A stretch of DNA of 64,000 bases. It comes from Cantharellus purpuraceus. Lineage: Eukaryota > Basidiomycota > Agaricomycetes > Cantharellales > Hydnaceae. Made by a program: the position numbers and the translations under genes. The notes beneath the pieces were generated by a model. The model made no database searches, was not told where the DNA came from, and saw only the letters and a list, made by a program, of their open reading frames with translations. The DNA is taken from contig JALBUN010000048.1 in NCBI GenBank assembly GCA_025174535.1, positions 682,001 through 746,000 of the forward strand, given 5' to 3'. Shown here piece by piece: positions 13,358 to 24,725 of this stretch (position 1 is its first letter; each line of letters opens with the position of its first letter).

Positions 13358-16300
13358 TTATGCTCCTAGTTGTCCTTCAGTTCTTTTTTCAAAAATCTCG
13401 GTATCAATTGTTTCTGTCGTTAAGAAACGCCAAATATGGACCATTTTAGTTTGACCAAACCGCCGCAAGCGACCAATGGCCTGAGTCTCACAAGCATCGT
13501 AAATCTCCTGTGAGGTAGTAAGTAAGGGGGAGAGGAAGATCGCGTGGTTCGCCGAAGTGAGGTTACTAAATCGAATCGGCGTTAATGGTAGGAGCGAATA
13601 TCAGAAGACAAAACTTACGCTCCACTCGCGCTCTCATCAGTCACGTTAAGAAGAAGGACGCGCTGAGATTCTGCACTCTGGAAAGTCTCAAGATTTCTAC
13701 TCTTCACCGTGGCGGTGCCTTTGATCTCCAGAAACTGTATCTTTTGCGCGGTGAGTGCTTCGTTCACTTTCTTCATCAGGTCAGGGAACTGGACGAAAAT
13801 CAACACTCGTTCCTGCGTAGGGATGCGGTGCCTGTCGATGAAACATGGATCAAGACATCATTGGCAGTGAAACCTCTCGCCACTCACTTGATCAATTCTA
13901 CCACTTGTTCGAGTTTCCGCCCAAAGTGCTTGCCATTGCCATCCCGTATTGCATCATCTACACCCAAAGTCTCCGCCTTGACTACGTTCAAGACCCTTGC
14001 AGCAGCCGTGCAGTCGCCTGAAATATTGTATACGCATTCCTCCTTTTCTGCACACGCGATGACGCAGGAAAGGCAACCCATGTGTCCACAGGAACTGAGA
14101 ACTCCTATCTCCGTGACTGGGAGAGAGGTTTTGTTACATCTAGGACAGTTGACTGGCGGAATGTTGTGTTGCTCTTGCTTCTGCAGATCACGAACGACAG
14201 TGAAGTAGCGCAACGAGCGAACGCGGCCAACAAGCTCCTTGGTCAATTTCCGGAGGTCATGCGCGTGTTCGCGGTGCTCCCAAATGAGATCGGCAATGTC
14301 TTGGGGCTTGTCCTTTCCCTTGCCTTTGGGCTTCCCTTTGACAGGCTTGGTCTGCTTCGTGGAAACATTCGGCTTCTCGAGCGGCGTTGTATTAGTGGTC
14401 GTTTTAAGCGGAACTGGGTTATCGAGTCCTGCTTCATCCAGAACTTCAAGAATGGTGTTTGTAGCATCCCTGTCACCAACGCCCTCAGTTCGCGTTACAC
14501 GTAGCCATTCCTCGAAGAGACTTTCGTCGTCCGTCTTGCCAATGCGCTTTTGCATCTTCATGGCTTCGATGACATTATTGTAAAGATCAGTACGACACTC
14601 CTGAAGTTGAGCCGTGCGATCCTTCACGATGATCTCACAAGCCCTCATGGCATTTTCTTTGTCACTGGTCTCAAGGTCGAAATGCGAACAGCGCTTGAGC
14701 AGTGCCTCTTCGGCAGAGCTCAAAATACTGGTTAATATCCTCCAACGGTTTGAAATAGCGATGAACTCACTTGCTCTCGCCAAGCGACTTCTGTAGTCGC
14801 TTTTCACGATCACTCTCATTCTTTCTGCCGCGCTTGATAGTCATATCAAGAGCGCGGAGGTGGTGATCGAGCTCCAAGTAAATTGCGCGTTCCGCAGCTG
14901 GGAGGATGACCGGTTCAAGGTGCTCCGTGGCGGGGATTTCGTCGATCTCCGGCTTATTCTACGCAATCCAGGTCAAATTCAAGTCAACTCTGATTACCGA
15001 CTGTGACGAACCTGCCGAACGAATTGATCAAGGAACCCTTGACCAACCTGATGTCTATGAGCATGCCATTCCAGACTACGGACCTCGCGGAAGGAGTGGA
15101 ACTTCTCAACCTCTGCGCAACTTGGGTCAGAAATTCAGAAGATGACAGACGGGAAGGACATGCCCGTTTGTTCCCGCCGCCTCTTTTTGACCTGGGCCGA
15201 TTGGCCTTCACCATCATCATCAATTCCCAAATGGACGTCCAGGAAGATCGCAATGGTTTTCAACGAAGGGAAATCATGAACGGGAGGGGTACCTGAAAGA
15301 ACCCAACGGCAAGTGGCTTGGAGACTGGTAATGAGAGAGTGAGTCTTGCCGTCCAAGTAAGTGTACTCGTCGATGACAAGTCGATGGAAGTGGAACATTT
15401 CGAGAGGTGGGGCTTGCATCTGCTTCCAATTCTCCTCAACTGAAGACGACTTTAACTTCCAAGGGTCGGCGGCGGCCCGACTGATTTTTGGTTTAGTTTC
15501 TTTCTTAACCTTTTTCCTACTCTTATCATCATCGTCCTCTTCCTCAACATCACTGGACATAGTTTCGCTCTTTCGTTTCTTGCCTCGCTGCCCTGTTGAC
15601 GGCATGTCATCAACATCCATCTCATCGTCGCTACTTTGTGCCTTCTTTGATTTCTTGACAGCTTTGGCTTTGGTCTTTGGCTTTGACTTGGCCTTAGCCT
15701 TGGGCCCTGGCCTTATTTTATCGCTCGCATCGGAATCGTCTTCAATATCCGACATATCATCGTCCTCTGTATCTGCCGTTTGATTGCTTTGGTTGCTCGT
15801 TGTGGTGTCCCCCGTCTGGTCATATTCGCTGGTGGAGTCCTCGCCTTCATCGTCGGAAATCATGATTCTCTCAGACTTCTTGGCCCGTCTGGAAGGTCGT
15901 TTCGGGACGACGTCACTATCGACTTCTGCATCCGAATCCTCTACTGGCGAAGAAGGCGCTTTGATATGAGGATTCTTGCCATGAAAATTCTTCGGGTGTG
16001 GGGGAACAACCACTTCGACAATGAGGTTGCGTGTAGGGCACCTACCCTCTAATGGCGATGACGGTTGTGACGGCAACTTCTTCCCTTGCTCCTCGGTAGC
16101 CGATTTCGACGCATTGGCAGCGCGGTAATGTTTGCCTTTGAGGCGCTTGGATGGCATAAAGTCCTCCGATAGTTCATCGACTACTCAAATTAGGCATGAA
16201 TTTTACAGGTTAGATAATTGAACGCACTACTCACCCTTTTTTTCAGCCTCTATGATTTTCGCAGCGACCGCCGCGGCGCCTGAGGTCTTCAAGAGTTCTA

Positions 16301-19300
16301 CCTGTTCTCCAAGAGTGGATAAGGTCTGTTTCAAACGTGCATTGAAGTACCGTCCCTCTTGGTTGGGGAGTGTACCGGCGGTGGAGAATGCTTCTAAATT
16401 CGCCAAATACACCGAGGATTTGAATAGATTCGATGCAACAACGATGATGTCAGCCTTTTGGATATCCTTGATAGTTAAAGAGTTCAAGTTGGCGGCTGTC
16501 GAGATAACGACAATTTTAAACGTCTTGCCACAGAACTTCTCTACCTCAGACGCCCACTGGCGTGTGAGGTGTGGAGGCACGACGACCAGTGTTCCTCTGA
16601 CTGAAATTCGGCCCCTCGCGTAGCTCGTTGAAGGTGTATCTGCATCGGTAGGGGGTGCACTATCAATAAGACCGAGCGTGATGGCGGTCTTTCCGTAACC
16701 AACTTCATCGGCCAGGACACCACCCCTAACATGAACAGGACGCTGGGCGCGGCCCTCGGCTCGCCAGCCAAGAGGTTCAAGGATAGCCTCAGCGATCTCC
16801 TCTTCAATGAATGGCGGCGCATCCGTGGATTCTTGCTTGATCATCCAGCCCAGGGAACGAAGTTGTTCTGGACGAAGGGGGATTTTGAAATGTGGGGGTT
16901 GCGCATGCTCGGGATCGCACTTGTTTCCTGAGAGTTTGAATTTAGGAAGGTGGAGCTTTGCCGGTGGAGTGTAGTCTGTGGTAAGTTTCCAAGAAACCCG
17001 GGGCACCTCCAGTCGATGTTCAGTAGGAAGTCGAGAAACCGCACGGTGGACTAGGGACGGGATGTTAACTCCAATTCGTATATTCCCTACTCCGGTTGGT
17101 TCGTCGAGCTTCAGTTGGGTAATGAAGGCACTGGGGCGGTTCTTTAACGCTTGCTCATATGCTCCAGCTTGAGATTGATCCTCGACCGCCTTGATCTTGC
17201 GGTCGAACTTCTTCCAAAGCAAATGGGGAGGCGTCGGTGCGCATCGCTCGCAGTTGGTTGTCTCGCTGTGGCCATGAATATCCACCCAGGTGTCAACATG
17301 GCCACTGATATTCTTGATACGCTCTATAATCCAGGCTAGAGACTGGAATACGGTACGCGCATGTACAGCATCCACTTCTTCCCACACATTACGAGGCCAT
17401 TCTAGACCAGCCTGACCTTGAAGGGCTACTTCACACGTCAACATCGCGTTGGCACTTGCGCACGCATCATTTGAAGCAATAACTTCAAACCGTTTTGCCG
17501 GGACAGCGAACTTCGCGGCGCGATGCGTTTGCTATAGAGGAATGAGTGAGGAAAGCATGTCATATCAGACAGGATGGCACTGACCAGTAACCGAGCCTTT
17601 GATGCTTCAGTCCAAACACAAGGGGCGTGGCAAGTAACAGTCTCGGGTTCCGCAGCATTGCTCTGTCTCCACTTCGAATTGAGGCGGCAGATGATCGGCC
17701 GTGTCTCTCCAAACTCGTATCGCCGCTTACTGATAGAGAAGACGAACGCATCTTCGGTGGAGTCGCCACATCGGGTGGGGTCAACGAAGAAGAACAAGTC
17801 CGGAAGACTCGCGTCATCATTGGCCTTCCTATGCAGGGAGCTGCTCGCGGCGCCACATTGGGGTAAGTAATTGTAGACACCGGAAATATCTCGATCCAGC
17901 ATGGATACATGCTGGGGAGGAACGGTTATCTGCAACTGTGCATGTACAGTTCGTTCCTTGAATTGGGGACTCTGTAGACCGAGGCGAGACTCCCAGGCGG
18001 GTACAAGCTCGCTAGTACCCACAATCTCAAGGTCAAAGGAAGTCGCATGTGGCAACGCAAATTCCCAGACACCTCCGAGGAGACTATCACGGCAAACGAA
18101 GCGGGCAACTGGCAAAGCAAGGAGATTGCGCACGGGGCTATTAGCGGGAACGGAAGCCTCGGGCTTTCCGAAGAGACGCCATTCAGCTCGTTTGGGGTGA
18201 AGCAATAGCTCGAGCGACGCTGTGGGTGAACCATATGTGGCGACCCAAATTTCCTGGCGTTTCAGTGCAGCAAAGCGAAGTTCACTTTGGGAGGCTGCAA
18301 GTACCGCGCTCCTCCATGCGTTCCAGTCACCGTCTGAGATCTTCGTGCTGGAAGATTCTCTGATCTCATTCAAGTAACCTTCATCAACACCTTCGATACT
18401 CAAACACATAGGGAGAGCGGCTTTGAGCTCGGCAGAGAACTCCATTGGCGATAGACGAGGTGACGCTGCAAAGTCAATGGGCTGATATTTGTGCTCGGGA
18501 CGTCCACCACACTTGATGCAAGCACTTGTGCCGCAATCATCGCAACGTTGGACGACACGCGAGGTCATACCAGTACGACCTTCACAGTCGCACAGACGGG
18601 ATGCACGGTCAGCGGCTTTGAGGAGGGATGGGAGAGAGTGTTCTGTTGCTGTCGCCAAGTCAAGAGGTTGAATATCCAGGTGTTCATCCCCCGTAATATG
18701 GCTATCGATGCTCGCAGTAGGGATGTCAACCTCCATTGAATCTTTTTGCTGATTATTTGGACCACCCTTAAGAAGTTTTTTGCCCACCACAAGAGCCGTC
18801 ATAATGCTGGCACCAACAACGGTCGTGGACATGGCATTCCCCGCTAGGTCAGCAAGTTGGTCCTCAGTCTCGCGGGTAAGAAGAAGCTCATCTACTGGTA
18901 AGCCCTGGAGCGAGAGAGCCTCGAGTCCAATCATCGGACCACCACGATTGGTGATATAAGGGATCATCGAGGGTGTGAGGCAGGGGCAGATTCCAGGGCG
19001 ACTGCCTATGTTTCTGTCAACATTTTGAGACAGATTCCACACTTGGCTGAAAGGTGCAATATAGTCAGAAAGTTTAAATTACGAATGTCTTGACACTCAC
19101 GTCTTGTAGGACGGGTCGATCCCGTCTTTGGCGGCTCGAAGCAGGGAGATATCCATGAGGTCCCAGACACGCTCAACTTGTGCAACACCCCAATCGTTCC
19201 ATGCGAAATCTGGCAGACTGCAATATCCACCTAAATAAACCTAGTCATTGATGAATGAGGATTCGATAGGTTATAACGCACCTTCGTCCCACCCTGTGAG

Positions 19301-20424
19301 GGGACGTTTCCCTCCGAGCTCTTCTTCCAAACGGGCACGTTGATGTCGAGACTCGCACCGTCCCCAGTCGGTACGCCCGGTGCGTCTATCAAGGGCACCA
19401 AAACTCTCCTGTACAAGTTTCTCTCTGGCTTGATGAATACGTGGGTCATCAGTAGGTAACAGAAACGCATCCAGAGTCGATGAGGCTGGTCTGTAGAGCT
19501 GCTTCAAAAGATCCTTCCAGTCCTCAGGCATATCCGATTTCTTGGCGTCGACTGCCATTAGATAGACACGTGTACGCGTATGGGGAATATAGAAGTTCTT
19601 GGTATCGACGCGCATATAAGACGCGCTGTACGATTTGCTCTCAAAGTACTTCTGGACTTTGGGCCAAGGCGCACCACAGACATTTTCGAGGATAACGAGC
19701 GGAGGCCGATGGCTTGTGACCCAAGACATCATCCCACGGAAGGTGCGACCAGACTCCCCTTCGGCATCAATGTCTTGCTTCTCGTTATTCAAGTTAGAGT
19801 AATCGACACAGGAGGTGCCTGCGATGAGGATATCGACATCGCCAGGAACCTTGACACGCGATCCATAGGCAGTCGTACTTTGCGCAGATGAGCAGGCGTA
19901 GGGGAAGATGGTGTGATGAGAAAGACTCACGCGTATTCACCACCCAACTCGCAAACATCACGGAAAAGGATTGGAGGTCGGAAATTGCGCTCGATGTAGG
20001 CCTGTTTGAAAGGCTCAATCTCGCACGAAAAGACATGCTCAATCTCGAGGTGGACGTCATACTTATCCTTGATTGACCTGCATATGAGCTCAAGCGCAAG
20101 AAGGGGTGATTCTGTTCCAGAACACATAGTAGCGACGCGTAGCCTGCGCCCTTGGACCCGTTCTACAACACTTTTGATTTGTGGGATGCGGCCAACGAGG
20201 TCCGAGAATATAGTTGGTATATCATTAATGGGAGGAAGTGTGGACTGATCAGGAGGGAGCTTGCTATTCGCCTTCGAAGCCATCTGCGGCGCGTCGGTCA
20301 CGTCCACATCTGATGCGTCGCGATCAGAGACATCTGACGTGTCGTGTTGTTTTTTGCTGGTTTTGAAGAACGATGTCAAGCTTTTCTGTCCCTTTGGACG
20401 TTCTCCTGCAGCGTGTTTTGTCAT
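13358..20424 (-). CDS. DNMT5: DNMT5-type DNA cytosine methyltransferase with RING and SNF2 ATPase
   Basis: Eleven exons: 20424-19931, 19877-19282, 19230-19101, 19046-17585, 17531-16235, 16180-15164, 15112-15012, 14958-14771, 14727-13888, 13831-13619, 13565-13358; 2181 residues. In order: PIP box QKSLTSFF (13-20); SAM motif I around TMCSGTESPLLALELI (about 96-114); catalytic motif GTSCVDYSNLN with Cys188; ENV motif (229-231); motif X LAGNAMSTTVVGA (about 474-486); a Cys-rich zinc cluster (559-592); Walker A DEVGYGKT (about 1169); an acidic/Lys-rich insert (about 1400-1560); motif II DEYTYL (about 1597); LSGTPP; RING C3HC4-like (about 1956-2001); motif VI QAIGRLRRFGQ (about 2140-2150). In Cryptococcus, DNMT5 is an ATP-dependent maintenance CpG methyltransferase. 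Introns are 43-58 bp. The sixth is best read as GC-AG. No chromodomain is seen; an in-frame TAA lies shortly upstream of the chosen ATG. Confidence 0.95.
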
Positions 20425-20637
20425 GACGAGATCGCGACCACGACGCCACGGGGAGATGAGAGCGAAGTCAAGACGCGTTGATACGGTGTGACTGTCACGC
20501 GATCTGCTACTCCGTAATCCGGCAAGTTACATCGGCTATTTCGCGTTCAGCTCCCGAGAGGACCCATATCAGGTCCTCATGAAATATAGATGCTGCCGTT
20601 AGCATAGTAACATGGAACACCCTTCTCTCATACCACA
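20425..20637. promoter_or_regulatory. Divergent promoter, DNMT5-like / acyltransferase-like genes
   Basis: Only 213 bp separate the two start codons, which point away from each other, so both promoters must overlap here. I see no clear TATA box. The region has several CpG-rich words and no obvious repeated element. Confidence 0.5.
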
Positions 20638-22543
20638 ATGCCGGCGTGGACCCGTACTCGAGGTCTGACTCAGAGCGAGGCTTTCACTCGGCCATTGGGA
20701 CTGCTGGAATCGGCATTCTACTGGGATACTGTCTGCTCTGGAATCTCTGACAGTAGGGTAATTTTATTATCGGGATTCCCCCGAGCACTGATTTTATTCT
20801 GGTTGCAACAGCTGTGGGACAGCTGACACTGGAAATCCCTGCATCGGAGTCGACGCCACTGGGACTCTTCTTCCCGCAGAATGTCACAAGGGCATGGTTG
20901 TCTACGAAAAACCGACATCCGCTGCTTGGTGCTCACTTTCACGAACGACCTGATGCATCCGGGGTCAATTTTGTGGTTGATACAGCCCATTTGAATGCGA
21001 TCGCTCCAAACGAAATTGTGTACACAGCCCTGCAGTCGGACGAAGAAGCGTGCTCACTGGTGGATGAAATTATGAACGGACCACGAAGACTCTCAAATGA
21101 GCTGCTAGTCCAGCTCTGGATTATATCGTTCCCTCGTTGCAAATCTGGTTCTTCGTCCTCCACATATTATCAGTTGCTCCTACACATGGCACACAGCATT
21201 CACGACGCAGCAGCACAATGTACGATCATCAGAACATTCTTTGACATTCTGGTGCACCCATCAACTCCGGAAATGTATATCACCAAGGATAGCTTGGAAA
21301 GTCGTCTGATGCTGCATCTCGCTATCGATGATCTACGCCCCTCACTCAGATTCTCGCTTGCGAGACAGCGCTGGCGGCGCGCCATCGCCCAGGTCATCTA
21401 CACTAAAAGGGCTACAACTTGGAGAGTGAGTACACGCCATTGCGTCTGAACAGTGAGCAAAGTACATATCTACTGTCTCTTCCCAAAACAGGGTGGCCAC
21501 ACTCTTCCCCGCACTCTCACGCCGCTGACAGTGCAGACCCCTGCGGTGTCTCGAACATTAAGAGTTCAGCTTTCCACAGAGCTCAGTGGACGCATTCTCT
21601 GGACTTGTCGACAAGCCGGAATCACGTTCAGCCATGCTCTCTCGGTTCTTACTCAACTTGCCCACGCCCGAATTTTGCACCGTCTCTATGCCCAAGGGTT
21701 GCTCTCTGAAACCGATTGGGCACACAGAATTACACAACCGATGCATCAGTCTGGTCCACTCAACCTGAGAGCATGTCTCGACAAGGAATGGCTGGAGACA
21801 GGCGGTGTAGATCGAGTTTGTATGGCCATCTCATTTTACAGGACCACACTCCCGTCATTGCCAGTGGCTCGTTCGCAAGATGGCCCTCAAGTTTTAGAAA
21901 ACCCACCGTTCGATGCTTTGCTTTCTAGAGCTCGCTTCTTCCATAGATGCCAAATGGTAAAAAGGCAGACAAGTGCCTTTCTAGACCACCCATTATTACC
22001 AGAGTTTACCGAGATAACGAGGCCCGCACGAGCCGAAATAAGCAGACTGCTTGCGCTTGGCTGGAGAGCTCAACTGGCAGCAACTACAGAGGGAACAGAA
22101 GCAGGGAATTCCTCCCTGGGTCCCGCAAGCCAAGGCATCCCTGAAGATGAATTTGTGCTATCCAACGCATGCTCTTCCGTGGGTGATGTGCGTATATTCC
22201 TTAGCATTTTGATGCTTGTACTTTACTCTGACTGAGATTCGATGGCATCAAGATGAACAAGATGGTTCCTGCAGAATATCCGTTGGTGCATGGCTCTACG
22301 CCAAAGCGTCTTCGTATCACTTCAATCCGTCACTATTTGAGGTGTCGACCTGCTGAGTTCTATATCACCTCCATATCTTACCACCAGGAGCTCCAGTTGT
22401 TTGTGTTCTGCGATACTCGGACCTACGATGAGGCATTGGCGCGGGAGTGGCTGTCCAATGTCGCGCAGGCCGCTGAATGGTATCTAGGTAGCACTGATCT
22501 CGCGGCGCAGATAGCAAACCGCATGTATATATCGAAGCTGTGA
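20638..22543 (+). CDS. HxxxD acyltransferase-like (condensation/BAHD fold) protein
   Basis: Exons 20638-20752, 20812-21425, 21492-22187, 22237-22341, 22388-22543; 561 residues. Intron lengths are 59, 66, 49 and 46 bp, with canonical ends. Length, order of hydrophobic strands and the motif HSIHD (residues 166-170, HxxxD) fit the CoA-dependent acyltransferase/condensation-domain superfamily, where the motif's His is the general base. The C-terminal part (ELQLFVFCDTRTYDEALAREW) resembles the end of such domains. I do not see the DFGWG motif typical of BAHD enzymes, so substrate and even catalysis are uncertain. The gene is divergent from the DNMT5-like gene. It may be a secondary-metabolism enzyme or a basidiomycete-specific non-catalytic relative. 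Confidence 0.6.
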
Positions 22544-23272
22544 TATTCCAAGGATCGGATTGGTCCCATCTTCACACGAAGTACCGCATGAGGCCCGCAC
22601 GCTCAATGCAGGAATGTGTACATCATTGGCCGGCGAAAAGATAGACATCCGCGGGTAGGTTTGGCGAGTATTAGCGCTCCCAGTATCGTGTATACCATGG
22701 ATTCTAAAACAATGACATACGAATGCAGCAATCAAAACACGAAAACAGGGTACAAAAAACGAAGATAAATTACTCGACATTACTAGGCGGAAGACTGACT
22801 TGGGACTGACAGAAGCCACTTATTTCACTAGGATCAACGACCGCAGGGATCCTGGGCCAGTCTCCGTAACAAACGCCAATTTGATCAGATCAAAGATCAC
22901 TGCACCAAAGCGTTCGCCGAGTCTTGAGCTGCCATTTGCTCTATACTCGCCAGCTTGATGTGCAGGCGCATTCTACTACATCACAGCATTCATTACTTGG
23001 TTTTGCTACGAGAGAGATATAACTTCTCCACCGAGTGGAGCCTTCTGAGGCTCTGCCCAGTTTTTCCCCGTGTTCCTCGGGATAGAGGTGTGGGGACCTA
23101 TGGACTCTAGTCTGCAGGAACGGCGATTCCTCCCCGCCATTTCTTCCAGATGCAGCGCTATTTTCTTAACCTGTGTACTTTTTCGGCCATCGGTCTGGTT
23201 ATAATCCAATATGTTCCCAACCAACGCCCTGTTTTCACTTCGACCGCTTGTTGATCTAGACGGATAAACCGA
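22544..23272. other. Intergenic, no gene seen
   Basis: 729 bp between two plus-strand genes. It should contain the terminator of the acyltransferase-like gene and the promoter of the DUF3455 gene. No RNA gene, repeat or convincing open frame is visible. Confidence 0.4.
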
Positions 23273-24444
23273 ATGTATCTACTGCTTGTTTTTGCTCCGC
23301 TTCTCATCTCCAACGCTGTCTATGCCACGCAAAGTCTTTGCGATGTATCAGCGGCTGTGATCAGTCTCCCGTCTGGACAAACAAATATCTCCCAGCCGTC
23401 TTCTAGTATGAAACCAAAGTACATCGCCGCTGGAATGGGAACACAGAACTATACTTGCTCATCCTCTGGAACATACACGTATCGTGCTCTGTCTACTTTG
23501 TTTACAGCCTCTCATGACATACCTTGTGCCACCTATGTAGATATATCGGCGCATATGTAGAGCTTGTCGACATCTCGTGTTTGGTCACCCAGTCCAGTTT
23601 TACTACTTCCATGCGCAAACGCAACGCCCCCTTCCCAAATTCCGATACCGTATGGGAGCATGAAGTAATGATTCGTGCCAAATTAGGAAACAAAAGCACC
23701 CGCTTTGGCTACTCCTACAATCAGAACAACCCAAGCTCTAGTTCGGGGACCATTACCATGTTTGACTTTCGAGGCGATTATCTTAAAAACGACAGTCAAG
23801 CGTACATGATGGCTGGCAAAACGGGTTCTCTGGCATCTACTTCTGCACAAAATTTTAACTGGACACAGTGGGATAGTTTGCAGCGAGGAGATCTCGCCTT
23901 ACGTGTTTATAGTATCAATACTTACTTCGGACAGCCTCCTGCTTCAGTGAGTCAATGTATTTTTCATTCTGACTTGCAGTGGTCTCAAGGGATATCACCA
24001 GTGCAAGGCCGACTCCCAATCCATTCAAGTCCGCTATGGCGCTGAATATTGTACGTTCGCCGAGCCACTCTGGTTTCTCGCCTCTAACTGTTATGGCCAC
24101 CAGGGTTCTACGTCGATTCCAATGCCCATCTGGAGACCGGCATGGCCGGTAACGTGAACGATTTGTCGACTGTTCAGTCCTCAACCGACCCTAACTCCTC
24201 GGCTTTCGACTCTGAAAAAGTGGACAGGCTCCTCAAGTATGCGCCAATATTCCTGGGTCTCCTCGGCCTTACAACGGCCCTAACATTAATTCTGCTCGCC
24301 CTCGGCATCGTTATCCTGTGCACGCGTCGCTCGTCGATCCCCACTCGCTCTGCCCCGGCATATCATCCAGTTCAGCTCCCTCGCGCCAGAGAGCCAATGG
24401 CGGATAGCTACGAAGACAAGCCGGTGCCGTACTATGGCATATGA
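23273..24444 (+). CDS. DUF3455 secreted-type protein with C-terminal membrane anchor
   Basis: Exons 23273-23478, 23541-23946, 24002-24050, 24104-24444; 333 residues. An N-terminal signal peptide is clear (MYLLLVFAPLLISNAVYA). The DUF3455 core is recognised from LPSGQTNISQP, GMGTQNYTCSSSGTYT, VELVDISCL and the end QVRYGAEYWFY. This fungal extracellular family has no established function. Intron 1 is placed so that the frame reads TYTYIGAYVELVDISC. Beyond the domain there is a Ser/Thr linker and one membrane helix (about 267-293, LGLLGLTTALTLILLALGI), then CTRR and a short tail ending in PYYGI. The anchor is unusual for a family that is normally soluble. The topology predicted is outside domain, inside tail. 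Confidence 0.88.
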
Positions 24445-24725
24445 TCCGTAAATACTATTGCGATGTGTATCGTGCTTTTACTTTCAATCCTCTCACTCTT
24501 AAATTGCCTCAGTATTCTGCATGAATCTTTGGCAACCATTTATTTACGTTTATTGAATATTCAGGACTGGGCCATTTGTTCTGTAGGAATAAAACATCAA
24601 AACAGGGAAAAAATAGTAGACCCATGATACAAAGCAGTTATAAGAACAAGGGAGAATTGATACACGTGTAGCATGCCCAATTATATTAGAGATATGAATG
24701 TTAATGCACTGCGAGATTGTCATCG
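24445..24725. other. Convergent 3' intergenic
   Basis: Short AT-rich gap between the DUF3455 gene (+) and the triple-START gene (-), which converge here. The terminators of both genes must lie in these 281 bp. Candidate A-rich signals occur near 24590-24612 (aataaaacatcaaaac). Confidence 0.35.
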
